A DNA stretch of 17,282 nt from WUQU01 sp038849025 (GCA_038849025.1 JAWCNE010000035.1:1-17282); one strand, 5' to 3'; shown: positions 1 to 7,555, counted from the first letter of the stretch. The notes: a model not told the origin generated them from the sequence alone. Translations and numbers: made by a program.

Positions 1-61
1 CTTGAAGCTTAAAAGCCTGTGGCCCGCAAGGGCCGCGTGGGTTCAAATCCCACCCCCGGCG
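1..61 (+). tRNA. tRNA-Ser, 3' part (cut by window edge)
   Basis: A T-arm (stem GTGGG/CCCAC at 37-41/49-53, loop TTCAAAT) is followed by the 3' acceptor strand CCCCGGC (54-60) and discriminator G at 61. A long variable arm pairs GGCCC (21-25) with GGGCC (30-34) around a GCAA loop, so this is a type II tRNA. A discriminator G and a CCCCGGC acceptor fit archaeal tRNA-Ser; archaeal tRNA-Leu normally carries A. The 3' strand of the anticodon stem is probably GCCTG (15-19), which needs a CAGGC partner. No such partner lies just before it, so bases 1 to about 13 are probably intron and the anticodon cannot be read. CCA is not fully encoded. The identity is fairly sure; the intron is inferred. Confidence 0.85.
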
Positions 62-89
62 CCTTCAACATTTTTTTAATGAACCCCCG

Positions 90-488
90 CTATTTGCGTT
101 TTCTGAACAGTTTAGCGCCTTCGGCATAGGATGCAGTTTTGGAAGCTTTTTCTGTTGGGTTGCTGTGGCTTTGGCAGTTTTTGCAGAATACATGTTGGTA
201 AAGCTTGATTGGTGGCAGCGGATTTTTTATGTTCTTTGATTGTTGGAAAACTTGTCGAGTTGTTGTTTCAGTCGTGGTTTTTGTCCTCCATTTTGTGTTT
301 TTACGGAATAGGCGTGTTTTGAATGCGTGCAAAGGGTTTATTCCAAGTTTTTTTAGTTTTTCTCTAACTGCTTCCCGTATGAATTCGGTTTTCGTTTAAT
401 GCCAATTCCCTGCAACTGCAACGTCTACGGCTTTATCTAATGCTTCGGGAACCTGTATGTTCCATGTTGCAGTTTTTCTCTTTAACAT
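90..488 (-). pseudogene. Ribbon-helix-helix (CopG-like) protein with C-terminal zinc-ribbon remnant, broken by an in-frame stop
   Basis: Read from ATG at 488, the frame runs 133 codons to 90, broken only by TAA at codon 31 (398-396). The residues before and after the stop form one ribbon-helix-helix domain: strand TWNIQVPEALDKAVD at about 8-22, then TKTEFIREAVREKLKKLGI at 32-50. In this family these parts make a dimeric DNA-binding fold typical of antitoxins and small repressors. Near the C-terminus a CKNC pair is seen. A second pair is visible only in another frame (FQNCILC), as if a Cys4 ribbon ending near GAKLF has suffered compensating frameshifts. I therefore call it a pseudogene. A TTG at 332 opens a shorter ORF, but it lacks the N-terminal half of the fold. 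A sequencing error at codon 31 is the main alternative. Confidence 0.65.
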
Positions 489-771
489 GCTATTAAACTC
501 CCACAATTTTTGCGAAAAATTTAAAGCTGTCCAAGTAATAGAGGATTGCCGGGCAGTTTCTGTCCACAAATATTAAGGATTGGACAAAAATGATATATAG
601 ATGAACCACAAATCCCAATTATGCAAGGAACATCCGCTTCCTTCTTAAAAAGCGAATTATCAAAAATTTGAGGAAAACAGAAAATTATGTTCCACGTTTG
701 TTATGAAATTTTTGAATTCTTAGGCTGCTATTAATAAATCCTTTTCCGGGTGTCTATTTTGGCGACAACTA

Positions 772-987
772 TTATTTTTCTTGCTCGTAGACTTTGAATA
801 ATGCTCGGTATTTTCCTACGCGTAGCCTGAAGGTGTTTGCTTCACCTGCAATTTTAACCATGTTAAGTTTAATGGCTGGAAAATCCTCCAGCTGTCTAAG
901 CTTGTCGACTATGCGCTGCTTGTCTTCAAGGCTGATTCTCTTTAAAAATTCATCTGCCTTTTTGTGGAGGAGAACTTTAAACTTCAT
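772..987 (-). CDS. RelE/ParE-family toxin, C-terminus frameshifted
   Basis: This is a RelE/ParE-superfamily toxin; known members are ribosome-dependent mRNA endonucleases or gyrase poisons. The sequence shows the family pattern of an N-terminal strand FKVLLHKKADEFLKRI, a helix pair, then NTFRLRVGKYRALFKVYEQEK. It stops after 71 residues, just where the last strand should begin. Adding one A to the run of five A's at the stop opens a frame that reads IIVVAKIDTRKRIY and ends at 731, which is the expected RelE C-terminal strand with its basic residues. The ATG overlaps the upstream antitoxin gene by 11 bases, typical of translationally coupled toxin-antitoxin pairs. As written the toxin is probably inactive, because the final strand carries residues important in this family. 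Confidence 0.72.
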   Translation of the reverse strand: MKFKVLLHKKADEFLKRISLEDKQRIVDKLRQLEDFPAIKLNMVKIAGEANTFRLRVGKYRALFKVYEQEK

Positions 988-1207
988 CGAGAGGTTTCAA
1001 CTCGTTAAAACGCTTCTTCTTGATTATCTCATCAACCTCTTTAAGCACCACGCACTCCTCAGCTGTTAGAAAAACATCCTCTAGAAAATCCCTTAACTCA
1101 TCAAGCTTCCTACCGATTTCCTCAACCTTCTCCAAAACCGTTTCACCCAAAAAACCACCCAAATAAATGAATACAAAGCACATCTTAATAACACTTATTT
1201 CCCCCAT
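977..1207 (-). CDS. Antitoxin partner of the RelE-like toxin
   Basis: This small acidic helical protein precedes and overlaps the RelE-like toxin gene by 11 bases, the standard antitoxin-first order. The core, EKVEEIGRKLDELRDFLEDV, is an amphipathic helix. It is followed by FLTAEECVVLKEVDEIIKKKRFNELKPLDEV, a Lys-rich then acidic tail like archaeal RelB-type antitoxins that wrap the toxin. The start is uncertain. ATG at 1207 gives 76 residues but a hydrophobic, atypical first 24 residues. A TTG at 1135 with GGGTGAA just upstream gives 52 residues starting at LEKVEE and is, I think, the more natural start. A TTTATTT box about 28 bases before that TTG would suit a short-leader transcript. No separate DNA-binding domain is visible, so autoregulation cannot be inferred. 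Confidence 0.65.
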   Translation of the reverse strand: MGEISVIKMCFVFIYLGGFLGETVLEKVEEIGRKLDELRDFLEDVFLTAEECVVLKEVDEIIKKKRFNELKPLDEV

Positions 1208-1298
1208 CTAAATACTTCCATTAACAGCAGCTAACAGAAAGTAGCTTAAATATTAATTCGTGTATGATTGATGGAAGGGTGAAAGGATTGTGTTGACG

Positions 1299-1817
1299 AT
1301 GATTGATAAGTCTGATGATAGGAAATTGGCTTTATTCTTCTTGGTTGCTTTTACATGGTCGTAGTTTTTCTGGACGCTGCAGATATTGGGCTTTCCCAAC
1401 CGCGAGACTGCTTAGGCTACAGAGTAATTGTAAAATTCGTGGAAAGAATAGCAGATCATGCCACAAAGATCGTCGAGAATGTTATGCGTCTAAAGGAGAA
1501 ACCGAGTGAAACAGTTTTCCAAAAAATCAGAAATGAGCACCTTCGCCAAAAACGTATCTGATGACTCTATAAAATCATTGTTTAAAAAAGACTACACTTT
1601 AGCAGAGAATATAGTTTCGAAAGTAAGAACAATAACAACCCTCGAAGCAGAAGCAATTAGAGAAATTCAAACTGAAATAAAACAAACTGACATTTCTAAC
1701 ATACGGATGATTATGGAAAGCATACGGAGAACAGCAGAATACGCAAGCGACATCGCAGAAATAGTCCCAAACTTAAACATTAATCAAAATAGTGTTGGGA
1801 GTTTAAACTATTCCTAG
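1299..1817 (+). pseudogene. phoU: PhoU-domain protein remnant, truncated and frameshifted
   Basis: Two overlapping frames together read like the C-terminal half of an archaeal PhoU protein, a helical regulator of phosphate uptake. The frame from 1355 gives IGLSQPRDCLGYRVIVKF, then VERIADHATKIVENV and SETVFQKI. The frame from 1506 continues with EMSTFAKNVSDD, SLFKKDYTLAENIV and finally RMIMESIRRTAEYASDIAEI, a strong PhoU signature. The switch falls at a run of six A's near 1520. Upstream, the 1299 frame reads IDKSDDRKLALFFLVAF, which resembles the preceding PhoU helix, implying another frameshift near 1350. The N-terminal AbrB-like domain and first PhoU repeat of the usual ~340-residue protein are missing. 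The last codons overlap the 3' end of the convergent aldehyde oxidoreductase gene. Confidence 0.72.
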
Positions 1818-3668
1818 TTCCTTGGCAACATCCGCCAGCCCCAGTTCCTCAAGCTTTTCCTTTGCGGGTATACCTCGCTCGTTCCATCCTCTAACCTTGT
1901 AGTAGTCCTTGAGGAGTACGTCAAGCTCGAAGATTTGTCCTTTTGAGGGCCCTCTTGGCACCGGCTCTTTAAGTATTCTCTCCGGCATCGTGTCTTGGCT
2001 GACGTCAAAGCCTTCCCTAACTATGAAAGCCCTTTCAAGGTTGAAGATTCTTTCGCCAACCAGCCACAAATACCTCGGGTCTTTAAACTTCTCAACACCT
2101 GTAGCCGAATATAGAAGCTTGCTGTACAAGTTTATGGGTACCATCTCGCTGCTCAATGTAAAGGAGCATAATACTCCAGTTTCGGCTGCAGCGATCTCGT
2201 CTTGGACGTACTTGGTTATCTCCGCCTTACCCTCCGTGGCTAATGGGTCAACTTTCCTCGGTATTCCCACGATCTCAAATTTATTCCAACCTATGTTGTG
2301 GCTGGCTCCTATGGGGGAAGTTACATAGCTGAGTCCCTGTGCCTTTACTGAGCGGGGATCATAGGCGGGGAATTCAAGTCCTTTAATGTGCATTGCATAC
2401 TTTTCCGCGCCTCTTCCTATGGTTTCAGCTGCACGTTTAACTCCTTCTCCAAGCAGATTTCCTATGCCTATCCTAAGAGCAATGCGCTTCACAAGCTCAA
2501 CAAGGACTTCTGGATCACCCCACTTTAGTTCCAGCCCGTCTGTCTCACTTTTGCCTATAATGCCTTTCTCGTAAAGCTCTGTGGCAAAAGCTATTGCCAC
2601 CCCAGTGGATATTGTGTCTAAACCGTAAAGGTCTGATAGCATGTTGGCATAGGTTATGGATTCTATATTGCAGTTTCCCAAAACTCCCCCATAGGACCAG
2701 TGGGTTTCATATTCAGGAAAGTCCCAAACAACACCGGCATAGGGTCCCTTTGTAAGCTTGAAGGTTTTCCAGCACCTAATTATGCAACCGTAACACCCGC
2801 CATGCTTAACCACGTAACTGGCCAAAACCTCCGGTTCGAACCTGCGCGCTCCCTCAAAGGGCAGCTGTTTAAAGTTGTAGGTGGGAAAGTTGCCCATAGT
2901 GTAAAAAAGATAAACGATGCCGTTTGTGCCCAAATTCCTGAAGTGTTCAAACGCGGGATTTTTACGGTAAGTCTCTATCTGCTCTTTCACCGCCTCGTCG
3001 AAGGCTTTCCCATCATATATTGCTGGCCTTCGGGATCCCTTAACCACTATAGCCTTAAGATTTTTTGAGCCCATCACTGCGCCTCCACCGCCCCTTCCAG
3101 CGGTTCGCATGTCATCAGTCACTATGGCTGAAATCTTTACCAGACGCTCTCCAGCTGGCCCTATCATAACCATTCTAGCCCTTTCATCTGTTTCTTCGCG
3201 AAGGAATTCCTTCGTGGCCAAGGTTGTCATACCCCAAACCTTGGAAGCATCCCTAAACTCAACTTTGTCATCGTTTATCCAAATGTAGATAGGCATTTCA
3301 GAACGACCTTCAACAATTACCGCATCGTAACCTGCAAACTTAAGCTCAGCGCCGAAGAAACCTCCGCCTACGCTTCTGCAGTAAATCCCCGTTAGCGGAG
3401 ACTTAAACTGGGCAATCCACCTACTTGTCGTCTGCGCTTTAGTGCCTGCTAAAGGGCCAATGGTGAAAATTACTTTGTTACTGGGGCTTAGGGGGTCTAT
3501 GCCTCTTGGCATTTCATCAAACAGAATTTTAATTCCGAAACCACGTCCGCCAATAAAATTCTCCACCAAATTTTTATTCAAGGGTTCCACAGCGCATTTA
3601 CGATTTGTAAGATCTATCCTTAAAAACTGCCCCATGTAACCAAACCAAGAATTAGCCCTTCGGAGCAT
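1803..3668 (-). CDS. aor: Tungsten-containing aldehyde:ferredoxin oxidoreductase family protein
   Basis: This cytoplasmic tungsten-bispterin enzyme family oxidises aldehydes to carboxylates with ferredoxin as electron acceptor. From ATG at 3668 the protein is 621 residues, the usual AOR length. It opens with the AFOR N-domain (FGYMGQFLRIDLTNRKC, then NFIGGRGFG) and carries the pterin-loop signature RTAGRGGGGAVMGSKNLKAI. The [4Fe-4S] ligands appear as CYGCIIRC (C292, C295, C299) and C501 in GVLCSF, spaced as in the Pyrococcus enzyme. DLYGLD matches the first DxxGLD pterin-binding motif; the second reads ETGVLC rather than DxxGLC. The open frame extends to 3779, but a TATA-like box (3721-3731) lies inside that extension and GAGG precedes the 3668 ATG by 8 bases, so I chose 3668. 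It stands alone, so the aldehyde substrate (AOR, FOR or WOR type) cannot be assigned. Confidence 0.93.
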   Translation of the reverse strand: MLRRANSWFGYMGQFLRIDLTNRKCAVEPLNKNLVENFIGGRGFGIKILFDEMPRGIDPLSPSNKVIFTIGPLAGTKAQTTSRWIAQFKSPLTGIYCRSVGGGFFGAELKFAGYDAVIVEGRSEMPIYIWINDDKVEFRDASKVWGMTTLATKEFLREETDERARMVMIGPAGERLVKISAIVTDDMRTAGRGGGGAVMGSKNLKAIVVKGSRRPAIYDGKAFDEAVKEQIETYRKNPAFEHFRNLGTNGIVYLFYTMGNFPTYNFKQLPFEGARRFEPEVLASYVVKHGGCYGCIIRCWKTFKLTKGPYAGVVWDFPEYETHWSYGGVLGNCNIESITYANMLSDLYGLDTISTGVAIAFATELYEKGIIGKSETDGLELKWGDPEVLVELVKRIALRIGIGNLLGEGVKRAAETIGRGAEKYAMHIKGLEFPAYDPRSVKAQGLSYVTSPIGASHNIGWNKFEIVGIPRKVDPLATEGKAEITKYVQDEIAAAETGVLCSFTLSSEMVPINLYSKLLYSATGVEKFKDPRYLWLVGERIFNLERAFIVREGFDVSQDTMPERILKEPVPRGPSKGQIFELDVLLKDYYKVRGWNERGIPAKEKLEELGLADVAKELGIV

Positions 3669-3720
3669 ATGTTCTTCCTCAATCAATTCAACCAGAATCG
3701 TATACTTGAATTGATCAAAT

Positions 3721-3731
3721 GATTTAAATTT
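3721..3731 (-). promoter_or_regulatory. TATA-like promoter of the aldehyde oxidoreductase gene
   Basis: On the minus strand this reads AAATTTAAATC, an archaeal TATA-box-like element. Transcription would start about 25 bases further on, near 3700, leaving a leader of about 30 bases that contains the GAGG ribosome-binding site of the 3668 start. This supports the shorter start over the 3779 extension. Confidence 0.4.
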
Positions 3732-3881
3732 TGTCATCCTTTTACTGTAACATAGTTTCTTATATTTCATTTTTGACACAGCTTAGCGAAATCCATAGCC
3801 GGCAAATCCAAAAATTATTTCCAAGGCGATCACAGAAGCAAATAATAATTCTCACCTGCTATTACAAGTTTGGGAGCGCAT

Positions 3882-4469
3882 ATGCGTGAATTTATTCTAT
3901 ACTCTCGCATGGGGCACACAGACTCCAACTGGACAAGTTTACATGACGCTGGAAGGCTAGACATAGTCTATGAATGCACCATCGCAAGCCTATTCCTCTC
4001 CCACGCAATACGTAAGGACACTGTTTTCCATGCAATATTAAACGGCCCGCCAAAACCGCCAGTTCACCTAGAAATAAATGGTGAAACCCTTCATGATGTA
4101 AGAACAGATCAGGAAACATGGATTAAAATCTTGAAAAAACTTCTCTCGGGGAAAGGACATCCTGGAATAAGGCTTTCGAAAACGGGTTTTGAAGTTTTGA
4201 TAAAGGCTAAAGCTGAAAAATCCAAAATATATGTTTTAGAAGAAAGAGGGAAAGATATTTTTGAATGCGAAATTGGAGAAAATCCTGTTTTTGTTTTGGG
4301 AGACCACGTGGGCTTACCCAAAAAAGTTGAAGCCTTTGCCCTCCGTTTTGGAGAGAAAATATCCCTTGGAAAGAAGCCCTATTTGGCAGCTTCGTGCATA
4401 TCAATTTTAAATTACATTTTGGATAGAAAGGAAAGCGCAAAAAGTAGCGCTAAATTTTTATCCTCGTAA
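3882..4469 (+). CDS. trmY: tRNA (pseudouridine(54)-N(1))-methyltransferase TrmY
   Basis: TrmY is a SPOUT-class SAM-dependent methyltransferase that converts pseudouridine 54 of archaeal tRNAs to N1-methylpseudouridine. The 195-residue protein matches along its length: MREFILYSRMGHTDSNWTSL at the N-terminus, DAGRLDIVYECTIASLFLSH, LNGPPKPPVHLEINGE, the SAM-binding trefoil-knot region NPVFVLGDHVGLPKK, and ISLGKKPYLAASCISILNY near the end. I chose ATG at 3882 because the family starts MREF and GGGAG sits 6 bases upstream; an in-frame TTG at 3870 adds only four residues. It is divergent from the aldehyde oxidoreductase and upstream of TIP49 with a 60-base gap. Its substrate position, T54, is C or A in two of the three tRNAs in this window. 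Confidence 0.95.
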   Translation: MREFILYSRMGHTDSNWTSLHDAGRLDIVYECTIASLFLSHAIRKDTVFHAILNGPPKPPVHLEINGETLHDVRTDQETWIKILKKLLSGKGHPGIRLSKTGFEVLIKAKAEKSKIYVLEERGKDIFECEIGENPVFVLGDHVGLPKKVEAFALRFGEKISLGKKPYLAASCISILNYILDRKESAKSSAKFLSS

Positions 4470-4529
4470 TTTCTGTTTTAAAAAGCTGTTAAAACATTAA
4501 ATTTTAAGTTCCAGGGGGGTGAGCCTAAG

Positions 4530-5906
4530 ATGGCTGCTATTCGCGAGTTGCCCGCAGCTCCTATATCTAAATTTGAAAGGATAGGTGCCCACACGCACAT
4601 TAAGGGGTTAGGCTTAGACGAAAACCTAAAAGCATTTAAAATAAAAGATGGAATGGTTGGACAAGAAAGGGCAAGGGAAGCCGCAGGCCTTGTTGTAAAA
4701 ATGATTAAAGAAGGAAAACTAAGCGGAAAATGCATAATTTTGGCTGGGCCTCCGGGCACTGGAAAAACAGCCATAGCCGTTGCAGTTTCAAAAGAGTTGG
4801 GTGAAAATGTTCCCTTCATTCAAATGAGCGGGAGCGAAATCTACAGTGCCGAACGCAAAAAAACTGAAGTTCTCATAGAAGCCATAAGAAAATGTATAGG
4901 CATAGAGATTCATGAAATGCGGAAAGTCTACGAAGGTGAAGTTACCCTCATAGACATAAGAACAGCCCCACATCCATATAACCCATATCAAAAAGTTCCG
5001 GAAAGCGTAAGGTTGACGTTGAAAACTAGGGATGAAGAGAAAACAGTCGAAGCAGGCGCCTCAATAGCCCAGCAAATAATTTCTGAGGGCATATCCGAAG
5101 GGAATGTCATTCAGATAGATGCTGAAACGGGAAGAGTAGTTAACCTTGGACTTTGCTTGGAAAGCCAAAAAGGGAAAACATACGATGTTGACACACGAAG
5201 GAAGATTCCCCGCCCCGATGGAAAAGTCTTAAAGGAAAAAGAGTTCGTGTACACCCTTACGCTTGCAGATTTGGATGAGCTTAACGCTAGACAACGCTCA
5301 GGTGGAATATTCTCTTTATTTTTCGGAGGATCTGAATCGAAAGAAATAGACACAGAAGTGCGAATGGCTGTGGATCAGCAAGTTAAAGAGTGGGTGGACA
5401 GCGGAAAGGCTTTCATTCATCCAGGCGTACTTTTTATAGACGATGCCCATCTGCTAGATTTAGAGGCTTTCAGCTTCCTAGGAAGAGCTATGGAAAGTGA
5501 GCTTGTGCCAATAATAATCCTTGCAACGAACAGAGGCGTAGCGAGAATTCGTGGAACAGATATAAGAAGCCCTCTTGGCTTCCCGGTAGACCTAATAGAC
5601 CGCTCAGTGATAATCGCTACACAACCATATGATTCGGAAAGCATCAAAGAGATTCTAAGAATTCGCGCCGCCGAAGAGAAGATTAAACTGGAGAAAGAAG
5701 CCATTGAAAAGCTAGCCGAAGTAGGGGCAAAAAGCTCCATGAGATACGCTGTTCAGCTTCTTAGTTTAGCAGCGCAAAACGCCAAATCATCTAATCGAGA
5801 CAAAGTCACGATGGAAGACGTACAGCGGGTTGACGAACTCTTCATGGACGTATCTGAGGCCGCGGAATACTTAAGGAAATATGAAGAAAAACTACTGGTG
5901 CACTAA
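4530..5906 (+). CDS. TIP49/RuvBL-like AAA+ ATPase
   Basis: This is the archaeal homologue of eukaryotic RuvBL1/2 (TIP49, pontin/reptin), hexameric AAA+ ATPases acting in chromatin, snoRNP and PIKK assembly; the archaeal role is not settled. The 458-residue protein begins with the family segment SKFERIGAHTHIKGLGLDEN. Walker A is GPPGTGKT (73-80). An inserted domain II follows (about 125-290), with EGEVTLIDIRTAPHPYNPY inside it. Walker B is LFIDDAHLLD (301-310), sensor I ATNRG (332-336), the arginine finger lies in DLIDRSV (R358), and sensor II is SSMRYAVQLL (R405). The Walker B glutamate of eukaryotic DEVH is aspartate here. ATG at 4530 has GGGGGTGA about 9 bases upstream, and T/A-rich boxes lie at 4471-4508. 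The next gene downstream may belong to the same unit. Confidence 0.95.
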   Translation: MAAIRELPAAPISKFERIGAHTHIKGLGLDENLKAFKIKDGMVGQERAREAAGLVVKMIKEGKLSGKCIILAGPPGTGKTAIAVAVSKELGENVPFIQMSGSEIYSAERKKTEVLIEAIRKCIGIEIHEMRKVYEGEVTLIDIRTAPHPYNPYQKVPESVRLTLKTRDEEKTVEAGASIAQQIISEGISEGNVIQIDAETGRVVNLGLCLESQKGKTYDVDTRRKIPRPDGKVLKEKEFVYTLTLADLDELNARQRSGGIFSLFFGGSESKEIDTEVRMAVDQQVKEWVDSGKAFIHPGVLFIDDAHLLDLEAFSFLGRAMESELVPIIILATNRGVARIRGTDIRSPLGFPVDLIDRSVIIATQPYDSESIKEILRIRAAEEKIKLEKEAIEKLAEVGAKSSMRYAVQLLSLAAQNAKSSNRDKVTMEDVQRVDELFMDVSEAAEYLRKYEEKLLVH

Positions 5907-5998
5907 GGCAGCTAAAAATTGCTAATTGGAAGATTAATCTTTATTTGAAGACAACAACTCTTTAATGGCTACTTGCTTTTCTTTAAACGGTGACTAAA

Positions 5999-6301
5999 AT
6001 GTCTGAAAGAAAACATAAACGCGAACCTGCAATCCCCATCGAACTAAGCGGGGAAAATTTAGAGTTTGTTTTAGAACCTGCCAAGATTGAAATAGGCTCG
6101 GGATATGCCATATCCCTAAACTATGACGAGGAAGGCAACCCCATAGTTGACGTTAGAACCTATGGGAAAGTTGACTCGGCAAAACTTATGAAACAAATCG
6201 CATGTTTATATCCAAACGCTCATATTAGACAGTTAAGCCAAGAGCCAACAGTAACAATAGTCAAAAAAGGTAGAAGTGGAAAGAAAACTCGAAAAAGATA
6301 G
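5999..6301 (+). CDS. Conserved-looking small basic protein, function unknown
   Basis: I do not recognise this 100-residue protein. It starts MSERKHKREPAIPIELSG, has a compact middle with alternating strands (LEFVLEPAKIEIGSGYAISL, then NPIVDVRTYG), a likely helix with one cysteine (KLMKQIACLYPNAHIRQL), a strand TVTIVKK, and a basic tail GRSGKKTRKR. The charged ends and absence of signal or membrane segments suggest a cytoplasmic protein, perhaps binding nucleic acid; that is inference. I prefer ATG at 5999, with GGTGA five bases before it, over GTG at 5990. It lies 92 bases after TIP49 on the same strand, with a CTTTATTT box near 5938 that could be its own promoter. The convergent amrS gene ends 157 bases away. 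Confidence 0.75.
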   Translation: MSERKHKREPAIPIELSGENLEFVLEPAKIEIGSGYAISLNYDEEGNPIVDVRTYGKVDSAKLMKQIACLYPNAHIRQLSQEPTVTIVKKGRSGKKTRKR

Positions 6302-6457
6302 TTTTCTCACCCAAAATTCTGATTTTAGAAACGAGATAGAAATAGAATAAAAAACGCTTCTATATAAATTTTGTTTTAAAAATGGTAAAATTACCATCGC
6401 TAAAGGGACTTTACGCTAATGAATCCATCACATAGTCGAAAATTGAAACATTGAAAC

Positions 6458-7555
6458 TTAATATAACCTTCCCATATACTGTCCGGTTATAGGAATTTCT
6501 GTTCCACATTTTGGGCATTTCTTTTCACTGGTGACTGCATACTTTAGAATATAGTAGCCATACCTCTTAACCAGTTTTTCTCCACAGTTTGGGCAGTAAG
6601 TGTTCTCATATTTGTGGCCGGAAACATTTCCAATGTAAGGATACCAAACTCCAGCTTTCCTAGCCATCTTGTAGGCTTTTTCCAAAGTTTCAACTTTCGT
6701 AGGTGGATTGTTAAATCTATAAGCTGGAAAATAACGCGTAAAATGCAGCGGAGTTTCAGGCCCAGCGTTTTCTAAATGTTTTTCAATAACCCACTGCAAA
6801 GTTTCTTCTCTATCATTAACGCCGCTTACAACCAGATTCACAACTTCCACGTGTAAACCCATATTTTTAGCTTCTCTGATGTTTCTCCAAACCTTTTCAA
6901 CGTCAGCGCCGCCGCAGTATTTTTCGTAAACCTCTCTGTCGCCTTTTAAATCTATTTTAAGACCGTCCATGCCCGCCTCCTGAAGCTTTTTCATTACTTC
7001 GATACTCATGTAACCATTGGAAACATAACAGCAATACTTTAACCCTATTTCCTTCCCAAGCCTAAAAACTTGGATGGCCCACTCAGTTAACAAAGTGGGT
7101 TCTTGAAAACTCGCACATAACCCAATGTCGCCATTTGCAAGGGCTAGCTTAACAACTTTTTCAGGAGAATAGTAAACCGCTTTAGGTGGTTCTGGAATAG
7201 CCTTTGAAAGGTGGAAATTTTGACACCAGAGGCAGTTAAAGTTGCATGACCATGTTGAAAACGTGAGAGCAGTGGAACCAGGCCAGTAGTGGAAGAAGGG
7301 TTTTATCTCTATAGGGCGGCTTTCAACAGCGCTTATGTCTCCATAAACGAGGGTATAGAGTTTGTTGCCGATGTTCTTCCTTGTTTTGCAGAATCCAGTT
7401 TGGCCTTCTGCAATTTCGCATCGTCTCTCGCAAAGGCTACACTTGACCTTTCCCTCATTAGTTCTTTCATAGAAAAGGGCCTCACGGATTGTTGGGTATG
7501 CTGATAAATCTGATATTTTAGTTTTTTCGGAAATGTTCCCAGCCTCGAGGCTCAA
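6458..7555 (-). CDS. amrS: AmmeMemoRadiSam-system radical SAM protein AmrS
   Basis: This is the radical SAM member of the AMMECR1/MEMO/radical-SAM trio, also called pyruvate formate-lyase-activating-enzyme-like. The substrate is not established, and the AmrA and AmrB partners are not in this window. The 365-residue protein has an N-terminal Cys cluster (CSLCERRC then GFCKTRKN), the radical SAM motif CNFNCLWC (C104, C108, C111) preceded by the family segment FFHYWPGS, the middle NGYMSIEVMKKLQEAGMDGL, and a C-terminal zinc ribbon CPNC/CPKC (about 321-324 and 347-350). The start is forced: TAA lies immediately upstream of the TTG at 7555 and no other start codon occurs before the first cysteines. 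The gene overlaps the end of thiL by 38 bases, so translation is probably coupled. Confidence 0.9.
   Translation of the reverse strand: MSLEAGNISEKTKISDLSAYPTIREALFYERTNEGKVKCSLCERRCEIAEGQTGFCKTRKNIGNKLYTLVYGDISAVESRPIEIKPFFHYWPGSTALTFSTWSCNFNCLWCQNFHLSKAIPEPPKAVYYSPEKVVKLALANGDIGLCASFQEPTLLTEWAIQVFRLGKEIGLKYCCYVSNGYMSIEVMKKLQEAGMDGLKIDLKGDREVYEKYCGGADVEKVWRNIREAKNMGLHVEVVNLVVSGVNDREETLQWVIEKHLENAGPETPLHFTRYFPAYRFNNPPTKVETLEKAYKMARKAGVWYPYIGNVSGHKYENTYCPNCGEKLVKRYGYYILKYAVTSEKKCPKCGTEIPITGQYMGRLY

Noticed and set aside
205..399. Plus-strand hydrophobic 64-codon ORF
   Set aside because: It is the antisense shadow of the ribbon-helix-helix pseudogene, whose protein-level signal is much stronger.
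1303..1509. Plus-strand 68-codon ORF with Arg/Cys-rich product
   Set aside because: It is an out-of-frame reading of the PhoU remnant.
6382..6397. Inverted repeat ATGGTAA-AA-TTACCAT behind a TATATAAATT box
   Set aside because: It lies between convergent gene ends with no real ORF downstream, so an operator role is unsupported; it may belong to a terminator or be chance.
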